Shown here: piece by piece, positions 9,008 through 20,747 of the stretch
Layout of the letters: the number at the start of each line of letters is the position of its first letter
How positions within the stretch are numbered: the first letter of the stretch is position 1
Source: Prillingera fragicola
Taxonomy: Eukaryota; Basidiomycota; Tremellomycetes; Trichosporonales; Trichosporonaceae
Length of the DNA: 64,000 nucleotides
Assembly: GCA_002335605.1 (NCBI GenBank)
Contig: BEDY01000003.1
Span: forward strand, 1,550,001-1,614,000
Reading direction: 5' to 3'
The notes under the pieces: generated by a model
The model's database searches: none
The model's input: only the letters and a program-made list of their open reading frames with translations
Told to the model about the DNA's origin: nothing
Program-made: the position numbers and the translations under genes

Positions 9008-11067
9008 TCAAGAAATCCACTCGCGAACCCGTCCAATCTGCACAACATCCCCAGCACTCTTCACCTTTTTATCCCCCAAAACCCCCTTCATCTCCGAAAG
9101 CAGCCCCCACGCAGCCTCGGCCTGCCGCCTTAGCCCCTCCTTCACCGCCGCCGGCCCACCCGCGGCCATGACGCTAGCTGACGGCACGGCGCCCGCGCGG
9201 CGCGCGTAGGGCTTGCGTTTTGTCGATAACAGATGTGACGCGAGGTATTGCAGCCAGAGCACGTTGGTGCGTGGATGAAAGGCCGACCACTCGCCTAGGC
9301 TCGTGAGGGCAATATGTGCCCGCTGGGAGCGGTACACGTCCCATTGGTCGCCAACGCCGTCGTAGACTTCCTCGGGGAGGGCGTTGAATGTCGGTCCGAC
9401 ACCGGCCATGTCGAGACGGGACAAGCCGAAATCAATGATCGTTGCGCTGGCGCCTGTCTCGGCTGTGTCGAGGTAGTCTGTAACGGGGGCAGGGGAGGGA
9501 TGCTCGTCGTTCGTAGAGACGAGAATCTGGCCCTCGTGCAAGTCGCGATGCTCGAATTGTGTCCACTTCTCGGCTCGCGCGAGGGCGTCAGCGACTTGCC
9601 AGAAGACGCTGGCCGCGTGGACCCAGCCGCGGGCGCCATCCAGCTTGCTGCTCTCGAGATCTGTGCCACTGTTGGAGAGGACCAGGAGGACGTATTGCTG
9701 TGTCGTGGGGAATGTTGCTGCGATGTTAGTTGGGCCGAGGCGGGTGACGTACCTGGCCTGATGTTGTCTGAGCCGTGCTGGGCCTTGTACGCGTCCCATT
9801 CTTTCACCAGGGGCTGGGGGTAGGCACCCTCAATCACAAATGCGCTTCTCGTCAGCTCAGCCCATGGATGGTTTGACTCACCCAAGAAAGTCGACAAACC
9901 CGCCACCGGGCACACCAGCCATACGCCGCGTAATCTCGAGCTCACGGAGCACATCAGCTGCTTCGGAGCAGTCTGGGATCTCGTTGTCGTCATCTGAGGC
10001 CTTGCTCTTCCCTGATTTTGAGCTGGAGGGTGAACTCTGGTGGGGCTCGCCAGCCAACAGGGGAATGACCTTGACGACGATCGTGGCGCCTTCCTCCAAC
10101 GATGCAGCCGTGAAGACTTCAGAGTACGACGCCTCGCCGAGCTTGTGGATCACTGCCGTGGACGCTTTGCTGCTACCGGGAAGGAGCCGCAGGAATTCGG
10201 GAGCAGCGAAGATGCCGTCAAAGGACTGAACGCATGACGTGGTGCAGCAGGCCAGCAGCGCATCGACACCAGAAAGCTGTTCGGTGGTAGTAGCCTGGGG
10301 AGCACGCGGCTCAGCCACGGCCTTCCCCTTCTCCTTGAGCTTCAGCTTGTCCCTAGCCTTCTCTTTGGGCTGCTACTTCAGCATCCACACACACCAGGGC
10401 AACACGCAACACTCACCACGTCCTCCAAACAAACAGCCGCCATCCGTTCAACAAGTCCTTTGTTCTTGACAGCTGGTGTTCGCGAAGGCGTCGCGGGTCC
10501 AACATCCCTCAGCATACGCATCATCTTCGCGGAAGCGGGAATTACCACCTCAACCCTGTTACCCCTCGGCGTCGGTACTGGCTGAGCCTGCGGTGAGCGC
10601 GGCTGCACCACCTTCCGAGCCCGCGGTACAGGGTGGGCGGCAAGACCGTTCTCCTTCATGGGGCTTGCTCGGCGTCTCCCCGCTGCCACGGACTTGGTGG
10701 CTTTGGACTTCGTAGTCTTGGACACCTTGAGCGGTGTACAGATGTCGTCTGAATACGACATCTTGGCCTGCAGCGGCGGCCGCGAGAGGGGCGAGCTCGG
10801 TGCCGCCTTTGGTTTCGGCTTGTCGCGGGCTCGGTCTGGTGTGACGTCGTAGTGTATGTTGATGACTTTCTGGGAAACAATGAGTATATGTACAGATGCA
10901 AAGTGGGAGAACGTACGGATTTCTTACTGCCATAGGTCGTGACCTGTCTTTGTTAGTTCTGACGGTTGATGACATGGCGTACCTTCTTGGTCTGATAGAA
11001 AGCAGTCGCGTCAGCTGGATTGCTTGAGGGTGTTTGTGTCACTCACCCTGGCTCCGAGAGCTGACAT
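9008..11067 (-). CDS. Haspin-family histone H3 Thr3 kinase
   Basis: Seven exons (11067..11047, 10991..10983, 10943..10917, 10869..10417, 10372..9882, 9847..9753, 9717..9008) give 601 residues. Haspin phosphorylates histone H3 on Thr3 to place the chromosomal passenger complex at centromeres. The N-terminus is basic and disordered (KKVTTYGSKKSKVINIHYD, then PMKENG and PTPRG). The kinase domain begins around LGEASYSEVF and has the VAIK-like lysine in TIVVKVIPL. The haspin-specific insertion SAFVIEGAYPQP follows, then the catalytic loop FEHRDLHEGQILV and the metal-binding segment IIDFGLSRL. Haspins normally have DYT rather than DFG there. WDVYRSQRAH and a helical C-terminus close the domain. Exon 2 is only 9 nt (TKK). 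Confidence 0.92.
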
Positions 11068-11665
11068 CTTGGCTTGATCTTCTCTGTGTACTTGCGATAC
11101 TTCCGAGGTGTGTATGGGCCTGGTCCGAGTGATTGTTGATGTAGAGCCTGAGAGGGTGAACCAAATCAAGTTGTTAGGACGCTATTGCAGTCCACGGTTG
11201 CATATGGTTGTTTGTTTAGCACGTGGCTGAAGTGAATTTTGCTTCCGCTAACCTAAGGTCGGTCCGTAGGATGACGTAAACAGAACAATCATCATGATGC
11301 GGCGTTCAAAGGCAATAACGACAACGGTCCACACATCCTCGGCATCGCATACGAGCCAGTGGTCACTGACAGACAGCTGAACGATGCCCTGGGAAGATGC
11401 ACCACCGGTGGTGCGAAGGTCAGCACAAGCCGGCCGATAAAGAGCCCGAAAGTTGATCCGGGTCCTAGACCCTCAAAACGCCATTCCGGAACACCAGACC
11501 CGGCGTCCCGCGCAGAAAAAGTTCAAAGTAATGCAGAGAGTGACAGAGGTGGTGGTAATGCATGAATGCAGGCCAATGCTGCTGCTTGCTGGTTGCTTGC
11601 CTTTGGACTACGTTTGGTTCTGAGGGTTCTAAAGTTACACATGTGCTGCAATAGGTGTCGTGGAA
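11068..11665. promoter_or_regulatory. Haspin upstream region
   Basis: About 600 bp between the haspin start and the 3' end of the carrier gene (both minus strand). It contains a CACGTG E-box at 11220-11225 and a TGACGTAA ATF/CREB-like half site near 11273. No gene was seen. Confidence 0.4.
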
Positions 11666-12953
11666 TCAATGAGGGGTGGCGAGGTGGCGCGCCTTTTCTC
11701 GCGCGTGGAAGAGGAGAAGGAGGCCCTCGTACGTCGTCCATGCAATGGCGCTGCTGGCGGCCTTGCGGGACACGCGGAGTGCTGAGCCGGCGAAGAAGCC
11801 GCCAAAGCCAGAGTCCTGTGGATCAGCAGCCGTGACGATCTGGGCCAAGCCAGGACTTACGCGGTAGATGTGCGAGATGGCCCGACCGAGTGACGGGTTC
11901 TCGACTGGTGCTACCTGCATGCGGGTCTGGAGTTAGCAAAACCCTCGAGCCAGAGCCTTACCTTGACACAATCTGCGGGTGAAGTGATGACCGTCGCCAA
12001 CACGGCGGCCGTGACAGCCGAGCCAGAGTGCAGTGCTGCACTTGGAACATTCCAATGCGGGTTGAGGTGTGCTAACCTGCCTTCAATGTCAGTCCAAACC
12101 CTGTACTAGCACTCACCAGACATCTCCTTGGCCTTTTCATAGAACACGACATAGAGGCCAGCGTATGGGGCATCACGAACTGCTGTTGCCGTGAAACCCT
12201 GGAACAGACCTCGCACACCCTCAGTCTTGACCAGATGTCTCAATGCCCCTGTCAAAGAGCTGTACTGCTTGTACGAGTTGCTCTGCAGTCACATCAGTCT
12301 TGCTCTTTGCCCGACCTTACCCTGTCGGTGACCAGATGAGGCCAATCTCTGCTCACCTCGAATCGTGCCTTGATGACCGTGAATGGGTTCAACACAAAGC
12401 CAACGGTGGTACGCGCCACAGCTCCAGCAGTCAGATTGCCTGTTAATGACAGTTTGGCGAGTGCTGAGCGTGACCTCCCCTTGTGGTCGGTAGCTCCGGG
12501 CTGCTCGATGCGTTCAAAGAAGGGTAGCCTCGCGAGTTCTGTGCGGAACGTCGACAGCATGTAAAAGTATAGCGCGACTCCGGGGACGTTGCTGGAACTG
12601 TCAGTCTCGTGCAGGGGGCATGAAGTAGCAACTGTTTCTCAGACGCGTGCATACTCACCGAGCAACCGTTGGCACCGTTCCGCGCCAGAGCCCCGTGACA
12701 CCATCATCCTTAACAACCTGACGAATGACTGAACCGAGACGATGCCTAGGACGTCAGTGCCATGCAGTGAAAGCCATGCACACCTCTTGGGTCCAAGATT
12801 TCCCTGTTGCAACCTTGTCTTGAGCAAGTCGAGAGGCTGGAGGCAGACGGCCGAGGTGAGACCGGAGAGCGCACCAGACATGAGATGATGTTTTGCCTTG
12901 AGTTCCGCAATGGTGCGCGGCGCCTCGGCGGCCGCTGCAGCCGGCGCAGCCAT
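11666..12953 (-). CDS. HEM25: Mitochondrial glycine carrier, SLC25A38/Hem25 type
   Basis: Seven exons (12953..12784, 12745..12659, 12597..12357, 12282..12117, 12071..11962, 11914..11861, 11815..11666) give 325 residues, normal for the SLC25 family. The first repeat reads [20 protein letters not shown] followed by LKTRLQQGN, with the Px[DE]xx[KR] carrier signature and the [18 protein letters not shown] wording typical of Hem25. The second repeat has [14 protein letters not shown] and the third TSPADCVK followed by [36 protein letters not shown] is a characteristic inter-helix loop. Hem25 imports glycine into mitochondria for the first step of haem synthesis. Acceptor choice in exon 5 was fixed by avoiding an in-frame stop. 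The gene is divergent from the coiled-coil gene at 13175. Confidence 0.93.
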
Positions 12954-13174
12954 CGAACACAGATGGGCAAAAAGGAAGGAGGGGATGGGGGAGGGGGAGA
13001 GGGGCGTGTGGGGTTGGATGGGAGTGTATGCCGTGACTTGTGGTGTGGTGGACAAGAGCAAGTGACGAACCGAGGGGGATCGGTGGGTGGTGGTCGATAT
13101 GACGTTAGGCGAGTTAAAATGTCGGCCAAGGTCAGCCGGACCCCGCCGGTACTTTTGTCGTCATCGCCACCACC

Positions 13175-14398
13175 ATGAACTTTCAGGTAGGTCTTGTTCT
13201 CAGCAACAGCATAGTCTGAGGTCTAGCAATAGGCAGAGGACAACAGCGAGACATACCAGGTATGCTAGATCTGTGCAGCTGACAGACCAGGATCGGAGCC
13301 AGACGAGCGTGTCCAGCCTGCTTGCTCTCCTCCGGTCAACACAAGACGAAGTCGATGCCGAGGCGAGTACGAAAGCGCCGGCAGCCAGTGCTTCCCAGCA
13401 TACCTCGGGGTCCGCCTCAGCTCGGGCAGCTGCAACCTCGGGCGCAGCACCCAGCGTCCCCAGCTCCCGTCAGCTGAGTGACCTCCTGGCACAGCTCAAC
13501 GACTCTGGCTCGACAACACCCACCGCACCCGGATCAGGTGTGAGCCCAGAACGCCGTGGCTCAAGCGGCTTCAAAGGCGCATCTCACGGCTTGATAGACT
13601 TCTTTGGACCAGTCGGCGAGGCTCCCCGCGCGTCAGGCGCCTGGGATCCAGCAGGCGTACGCCGTGCGAGCGATGACAAGCATGCGCCAAGTGCCAGCAG
13701 TCGAGACGCGACTGCAACGGGAGGGTCGCCATCTGCGTCAACTGCGCCTAAGGCTTCTCCTATCAAGGTAGCACTGGCGGCTGCCGCTGATGCAGCGCCC
13801 GCGTCGTCCACTTCAAAGGGCAAACGTAAGGCCGAGCACGCGGATCCGGAGGAGATGGCAGACTGGAGCTTCACACGTTGTCTGCCAGTTATCACTGATC
13901 TGCTCGAGGATGAAGAGTTTGTCAAAGAGCTTCAAAGGGTAGGCGATCTATTGAGAGAGAAAGCTGATGCCCAGATGAAGGCAGAGCAGGACACGCTCGA
14001 GCGCCGTCTGTGGGCGAGGATGGAAAAGGTCAAGGCTGAGCATGGCCGGAAGAACGCGACGGAGCGTGAGGTGTACGTGCCGCCTTGCTTGGAGAAGAGC
14101 TGACAGCTGCAGAGCCAAGATCACACGCAAACCCATTCCCCCTGACCGTCAGGCAGAGTGGAACCGTCAGCTTAAGGTGACCCTCGTTGAGTTCTTCAAG
14201 AAGCACGTCCAACCCTCCGTCGACTCTCTGGCTGCCCGCCAGCGTATGCGTCTTATGGAGCTCGGTGTGCCAGGCCTTGGATCAGGAGAAGCCCCACCGT
14301 CGGCAGGCGAGAAACAGCGCGTGGGCCGCGTTATGGACGTGCTCGACGGCGCCGTGGCAGACGCAGCGAAGGCGACCGCCAACCCCGCCGAGTGGTAA
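13175..14398 (+). CDS. Coiled-coil protein of unknown function
   Basis: Model: 13175..13186, 13237..13938, 13975..14065 and 14115..14398, 362 residues. The N-terminus has short leucine-rich helices (SVSSLLALLRSTQDEVDAEA, RQLSDLLAQLND) in a Ser/Ala-rich background, and a short hydrophobic motif LIDFFGPVG. The middle and C-terminal parts look conserved: MADWSFTRCLPVITDLLEDE, FVKELQR joined to MKAEQDTLERRLWARMEKVK after the 36-nt intron, then PPDRQAEWNRQLKVTLVEFF and a helical tail. The third junction is ambiguous; the model used gives ERPKITRKP. The first tiny exon (MNFQ) is the least certain part. I do not recognise the family. Helical content and the LLALL/LLAQL motifs suggest an assembly or adaptor role, as inference only. 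Confidence 0.6.
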
Positions 14399-14589
14399 AT
14401 CTGTATCATAGTGTGCGCAGCAAGGTGCGCGCAGCATGAACCTGTAGTATAGTATGATGGATAAAGCACAGTGAAGACTGTCTCTAAGATGCATGGTACA
14501 ACATGCGCCGGTGCTCGGCGCGTCTACGTATTGGGTAGGTGGTGGCTGTGATGCCGTGACTTCCTCTTTCTCTCATCATGCCTGTTGTG

Positions 14590-15131
14590 CTAGTTCTCTC
14601 GCCACTGGTAGCCGCACTTGACGCACTTGCTGCTCGGGTCAGCTTTGTCTCTCACCTCCACGTCTCCAGCAGACGGCTGGCCTTTATAAACGACCCGCTT
14701 GCCGCGGCCGTCCACTCCATCCAAGTCCCACTCTCAAGTAGCACTCACTAGAACGTCGTCATCGGCTCGTCTGCACTCCTGATCTGCATTTGACGGAAAT
14801 ACGCGCGCTTGCTGTCGTCGCACTTTGAGCAGTCCGCGTCCGTTTGGTCCACATTGGCCCAAGCCTCGGCGCCGCCGAGCACGTCGTCAATCTGCTTGCG
14901 CTCCAAGTGCGTACGCATCGAAATTTGCTGCGTGATGATCCACTTGTATGGGCAAGTGGGGCAGACCCTGTGAGACTATTAGCTGGTTGCGCATGGAAGA
15001 AGACAGAGGTTCAAGGTTGCTGGACAATGGTTCCAGCCGCAGAGAGCTCGCTGCACGCACCAGCACTTTTCAGGTGAGTCGTCACCGTCACCAATGGTGA
15101 GATTGTTGGCACAGTAGGGGCAGAAGAGCAT
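14590..15131 (-). CDS. RPC11: RNA polymerase III subunit RPC11 (C11, TFIIS-like)
   Basis: Exons 15131..15061, 14967..14749 and 14629..14590 give 109 residues, the family's normal length. The N-terminal zinc ribbon is MLFCPYCANNLTIGDG followed by CPTCPYKWII. The linker has KQIDDVLGGAEAWANVDQTD, and the C-terminal TFIIS-like ribbon is CSKCDDSKRAYFRQMQIRSA then DEPMTTFYKCVKCGYQWREN. The RSADEPMT loop holds the acidic pair that supports RNA cleavage by the Pol III active site, needed for proofreading, termination and reinitiation. Intron 2 splits the tyrosine codon of TFYKC. The gene is divergent from the hydrolase at 15386. Identity is clear from near full-length motif agreement. Confidence 0.96.
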
Positions 15132-15385
15132 GTTGAGCTGCTTGCTGCTGGTTGCCGGTGGTTGAGATGGATGTTGCGGTCGATGATGCGCGTTGGGTGG
15201 CCAAGATTTTTTGGGTGATGCAACGGAACAACATTCCGGCCTCCACTTTGCTACTCCCAGTCACTCATTTACTGCTCTCAACAGCTGCTACACCTCAACC
15301 TACTTATCAGTGGCTCTCAGCTTTCATAATCAGGTCAAAGAAGACTCCAAGATTGCTCTCCTTGATTTTGAGGGCATACACAACG

Positions 15386-16257
15386 ATGGCAGCCCAAGAA
15401 CTCACTCTCAAACCTGTGGCGTCTTCCTCCGCTGGCAAGCGACCAACACCCACCACGGCCCAGCTCACGCCATGGCAATTTGAGTACATGCCTGCACCCG
15501 ACGGCAAGGATGCGAACCTGCTGATTATGTTCCACGGCCTCGGTGTGTCCACGCAACTCTCTGCTTCAGTAAAGAGGAGCTGACAAGCAGGCGACACAAA
15601 AGCAGCTTTCGCCGGCCTCGGCAAGCAGCTCAACCTCCCCTCCACTGCTGTCCTCTCCCTCCAAGCTCCCAACCCGTACGCCCCCTTTTTTGCATCTACT
15701 AACAGACCAGTGTCCCACTAATGGAAACCCCAAGCTGGAGCTGGTACAACACCTTTGATCCCCTCTTCAACCCCCTGCCCAACCCAGACCCATCCCCGAC
15801 CCTCGCGCCACTCCGCTCCCTCCTCAGCGCCCTCCTCTCACTAGGCTGGACACCAGACAGGATCCATCTCTTTGGCTGGGGCCAAGGAGGGACCATGGCT
15901 CTCGAGCTTTCCTTCTCCCTCGCGCGTGACCCTCTGGACGGCGCAAAGCGGCTCGCAAGCGTAGTCAGCGTCTGTGGACCGTTACAGAGCTTCCCTACCT
16001 CGGCGGTTGGGGCACAAACTCCCGTGCTGTGGTTTACGCGGTCTGACGCACGAGCAGCTGTGGGACAAAAGCAGGAGACGGCACAGAACCGCGCCTTCAA
16101 GTCTGTCACCACTGTGCGCGGTGCTGTGGGAGGGGAAGGCATGCCGCGCGGCGGAGACGAGTGGATCGGCATCATGCGCTTCTGGGGTCAAGTCCTCGCG
16201 CGCGGCGATGAGGGGTGGAAGGGCGATGGAGAAGTGTACGAGGTTGTTAACAAGTAG
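15386..16257 (+). CDS. Alpha/beta-hydrolase (phospholipase/carboxylesterase family), probable pseudoenzyme
   Basis: Exons 15386..15542, 15591..15675 and 15711..16257 give 262 residues. The fold is shown by LLIMFHGLGDTKAAFAGLGK (oxyanion-side HGLGD), LQAPNPVPLMETPSWSWYNT and the nucleophile elbow IHLFGWGQGGTMALE. Active members have GFSQGG at the elbow, with serine as nucleophile; here the serine position is glycine. The segment after the elbow contains no histidine at all, so the usual catalytic His near the C-terminus is also absent. Members with the triad act on acyl thioesters or lysophospholipids; this copy probably binds rather than hydrolyses. No frameshift or premature stop is seen, so it appears to be maintained. 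Confidence 0.85.
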
Positions 16258-16382
16258 AGTTGTAGGTGCACATTATAGTTCTGCATAGCGGTCGTGTATA
16301 GCATGTTGAAACTGGACACAAGAAGTGCAGGAGCAGGACAGGAGCAGTATGTTATTAAGAATAGTTGGGCATAGGCGCTCTC

Positions 16383-19300
16383 TCACACACGGACAGTGGT
16401 GGCGCGCACCACAGGCTTCTTGCGAGGGGGTCCTGTGGGTTTCTTGGGTACCTCGGCTGTTGAGCGCAGAGGAACAAAGGCGGGGGCTGCACGGGCTTTT
16501 GTCATAGTCGTAGGGGCATTGTTAAGCATGGACTTGATGGCCAGAGGCGGCGGACGGGGAGCACGCCCAGCCTTAGTGACAAGTGGGGCGCGGCTGTTCT
16601 TCTGAGTGACATTCACGGGCGAGCCCGACTCGTCAACGCGGACAATGCGCTTGGGTGGACGAGGTCGGGTGTGAACCTTGGGCACGGCCGATATGTTGGG
16701 CGAAAAGGCGAGGAACGAGGGCAGAGGCGAGAACGTTGGCTCGGTTGCGGAGGCCGGGGGGTCATTGACGGGCGCCTTGAGCGTCTGTGGCGGCTCGTCA
16801 GAGTTGCGACGACGGGTCCAACCGAGGTTGCGGCGGCGGACCGACGAGGGGACGCGCGGGCGGCTGCCGGCCGTGCTCGAAACGTTGCTCTGCAGGCTAG
16901 TCTCTGCCGCGCTGAAGGACGAGGGCGAGGGTGGACGGTCACGGGCAAACTCGGCAATGATCGCAGAGACAGGCTCATAGTCGAGCTCGGGGAGGGTCAG
17001 CTCACTGATGCCGCTGCTGCCAGAGCCCTTCTTGCTCTGGAAGCGGTTGACGGGTGGTGGGAGGGGCGGCGCGTACGGCGATGCGCGGGCCTTGGATGTG
17101 GTACGGTGGCGCGGAGCGCGGCCCACCGAGTGCTGCACCGGAGCCGCCTTCAGAGGCTTGTACATGGCGAGCGACTTGGCGAGGAAGGCAGTAATCTCGT
17201 CGGCAGTGGCAGGCATGGTGAAGTCATCCTGGACTGGCCCGGCGTTGTGGCACTCGTGCTCGCATTCGCCCTGCCAAGCAATCCACGACTTTGTGACACC
17301 CAGCTGCTCGTTGGTCTTAGTGCCCAGGGAAACAATGTGTGGGCTCGTTGGGCGAATAGTCGACATGGATGGCTCCTCGCGGATAGTCGGCTGGATGTGC
17401 ACGCTGCCGGTGACGGACGCCTTGCGACGCGCCTCACCGACATACTGCGGGTTAACCATCGGCGGATTAGACTGACGCGTCTCGATAGAGAACAGCGACG
17501 ACGCGTCCGAGATCGAGTCCGAGGTGAGACCCGGGGTCTCAGAGTCATGGAGGTTCACACGAGGCCCGCGGCGGCGGTGAGAAACAGGCGGACGAGGACG
17601 AGCCGGTGGTGGCTGAGCGCTCAGGACCTGCTTTTCTCTCAGCCCCGAGACTGGCCCCGTCTGGGAAGTGTCGTTGTGTGAGTTTGCGCTGGAGTCCATG
17701 CTGATCCCGGAAAGCGGACGGAGTCCCTTGAGAGAGAAGACACTGGGGATTGGTCCTGGGCAGCGCTGGGTTGGGCCGATGCCGAAGAGAGACGATCCGA
17801 ACGACTCGGCCGAGCACTCTGTCGAAACCTCACCCACGCTCGACGTGCTCGATAGGGTAAAGAAGCGCTTGATTTCCACCTCGGGGGAGAGTGGAGGGCT
17901 GGGGGCGCAAACCGTACCTTCCTCGGTCGGCGAACCATCGATCGAGGTGAGCTGGGAGCGGTCAAACATGCGGTCGCCGAGACCTGGGCGCCCAAGGCGA
18001 GCGAGCGAGACTGCGCTGTCCGCAGATGATGACTGGCGGCGGTGCCGAGCCCAGTCTGGACGACCAACAGTGCTATCCGTCGAAGGGTTGTGGCGGTGGC
18101 GCGAGAGGTAGGAGCCACGCTGGAGCTGGAGGCGTGCCGCAGACGATGGAACGGAAACAGTGGAAGCGTAGCTCACCTCGGCCTCGGCGGTCGAGTCACT
18201 AGACACGCCAGACGATTGGCGGCGGTGGTCGGCATGAACCTTGGGGTGGGGCCAAGCGCCAGCCATAGAATCGGATGAGTTGTAGCGCGACATGGTAGGC
18301 ATCTGGGCAAACGGCGGAAGGGGCGGCAGATCAACCCAGTTGGAGAAGAAGCTCGTGTAGTCGCGCGCGACACCTTCGAGTGGCGCTCCGAGGCTTGAGA
18401 TGGACGCAATGCTGAAAGCCGACTCGTGGCTGTGGTGGTTCGGCTGCGGATGCGACGTAGTGCGCGACATTGGTGGCAGTGGCGGCAGGGCGAATGGTGG
18501 TGGGTGAAGCAGCGCTTCGCTGGGTTTGCTCTGTGCCACAAACTTTTGGAAAGCTGGCTGGCCACGGAAGGGTGCCGTGCTGCGCGTGCTGAAGCTGCGC
18601 TTGTTGGAGCGCTTGGAGACTTTGGCCGAGGCATACTCTTTGAACGGCGAGTTGTCAAAGGAGCCAGAGTCAGAGTGCGCAATCTCCAGAGCTTCCAGGA
18701 AGCTGGCACGCTGAGAAGGACCGAGGTTGAGCTTGGCTAGCTCTTTATTGAAGTCGAAAGTGTCGTCATTGTCGCCGATCTCAGCCACCGACTCGATTTC
18801 TTCGGTGTAGTCATACTCACGCTCTTCCATCTGATAGCTCTGAGGCTCATTAAATGTCATGTGCGCCTGAGGGGAAGGAGAGGGCATGTGTCCAAGCGAC
18901 GAGGCGTCCGATGCACTCTGCTCGTCCTGGTAGGTCGAGGCAGAAGTCGGCTGATTGTCCTGACTGAGAGCGCCATACTCATCACGAGCCTTGACCTCGC
19001 CATCAGAGTCTTCACGAATGGAGAACGGCGTTCCAGGTGAGCGGACAAGTGGCGAGGCCGATGCAAACACATTACGCATGCCCTTCTTGATCATGCTCGA
19101 GAGGGGTGAGATGGCATGCTCCCGAGCCGGCGTGGCATCAGCGCTCACTGGAGGGGAGATGCGCGCCGGCGTGCGACGCAGTGAGCGGCCAGGGGTAACG
19201 ACGATACGACCAGATCGGGCACGGGTGACTGATATCTTGCGGCGGGCGGGAGAGCTGCCCACCTGGCGTGAGCCGCCCGAGGAGTGAATGATGGACAGCA

Positions 19301-20747
19301 GGTCAAATAGCTGGCCCGTTGCCGAGGCAACGTCCTGAATTGACACTGTGTCCGCGATAGAAGGCCGCGAAGCCTGTGGGCGAAGCGATGGGGTGCTACG
19401 CTGGCAAGCGAGTGGAAGTTCGGGGTTGAACGCAGCGTTTCCAAAGCGGCTGTAGAATGCGCGCGAGTCTGGACTAGCATCAGTGGCCATGTTGGTGAGC
19501 TCATCCTGAAGGGACAGAGAAGACGGAGTGAGGCGCTGGGGAGTTGCCGGGGTGAGCTTGTCGGTGCTCTTCTTGAAGGCAAAGATGCCGCTGAGGCTCT
19601 TTCGCTTCGGTAGGCTGCGGCGTTTGTACGTCTCGGAGCTCAGGTCGACGTCCAGCGGACGGAGATCTGCTGCCCACACTGTGTTCTCTCCGAAGATCGG
19701 TGTGCTAACATCCTGTCGCCGAATAGGCTGAGCAGGCGAGCTCTTGGGAGACAGGGCTGTCACTGTCAGCGTCCATAGCATGAGCGTGGCACTCACCAGC
19801 ACCGCCAGCCTTGGTCTTCTTCGACTTGCTGCCAAACATGCTCCAAACCTTGGAACGCGACTTGTCACTCTTGTAGGGGTCGACCTTCAAGAACCCATGC
19901 GAGGGTGCGCGCTGAGGCTCCTTGGGCAGGGTGTGAGACGTCGGTTCGGGGATGGTGTACAGGCGCGAGTCGAGGACGCGGCCGAGCGACGAACGGCGTG
20001 TTGGCAGACGGTTGTAAGGGAGTGCATTGCACTGGTTGGGCGGTGGGACATCAAAGTTGCGTACACTAGCATCAGATCGACATTCAAACGGAAGACTCAC
20101 CTCTCCACCCATGAGTCGTCAATGTCATCATTATCATCATGGTCGTCAATTGGCACAGTCGCAATACCGCTGAGCGAGCCCGTGCGACGCTCAGCAGCCA
20201 TGTCGCGCACCCATGTCGAGCGTTCGGGTGAGAATGGCAGCACGGTGCTAGCTCCAGCCGTGGTAGCAGCAAAGGGGTCGGGAGGGCAGCTCGGACGTGG
20301 CTTGTTTTGAGCCACAATTGGCGGGGCAGGCGGTGGCGTGCGGTTGGTCCACGCCGACAGAGCTGAGCGCGTCGATCTAGATGTCGACGAAGAGGCACGT
20401 ACACCAGGCCCAGGGAGCATGAGGATGGGCGAGTTGGAGCGTGAACGCTCAGACGAGGTGCCGGTCTGCTTGCCTCTGCTGAACAGGTTGGCCAGACCTT
20501 TGCGCGGTTTCTCAGGCCTGCCCATGCGGGACTGGGGAATTGGGATTGGTGGCGGGGTTGCCGTGTCCCGCTGTCGAGGCTCCCCACGTATGAACAGCGT
20601 CGAGGGGAGGTTGCGCAGCGTGCCCTTGAGCCCAGCGCGACGGCCGAGACTGACACTGGGCTTGAGAGGTGAAAAGCTGTCTGGCTCCAGGCGACCCGAG
20701 TGGGGCGTGCGCGACCGCGAACGTGGTGCCGGAGAGTGTGTCTTCAT
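16383..20747 (-). CDS. Large disordered protein, unknown (1429 residues)
   Basis: Exons 20747..20101, 20065..19797 and 19756..16383 (introns 35 and 40 nt). Composition is Ser/Pro/Arg-rich throughout, with many SP/TP sites and basic short motifs (RSRSRTPHSGR, KRKSLSGIFAFKK, RRTPARISPP), as in proteins regulated by cyclin-dependent or cell-wall kinases. Two segments look ordered: SIQDVASATGQLFDLLSIIH and FDFNKELAKLNLGPSQRASF followed by LEALEIAH. The C-terminal third has proline-rich SH3-type stretches (PPARPRPPVSHRR, RPRPPKRIVRV, PTGPPRKKPVV). Nothing resembles an enzyme, and no membrane segment is seen. A scaffold role in cell polarity or cytokinesis would fit the composition but is a guess. 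Further small introns inside exon 3 cannot be excluded. Confidence 0.75.

Noticed and set aside
13118..13177. Upstream ATG of the coiled-coil gene (MSAKVSRTPP)
   Set aside because: Runs into a stop after 19 codons; the ATG at 13175 joins the main frame by splicing.
16671..17681. 336-codon plus-strand frame opposite the 1429-residue protein
   Set aside because: Antisense shadow of a GC-rich, arginine/serine coding region; no motif and no splice structure.
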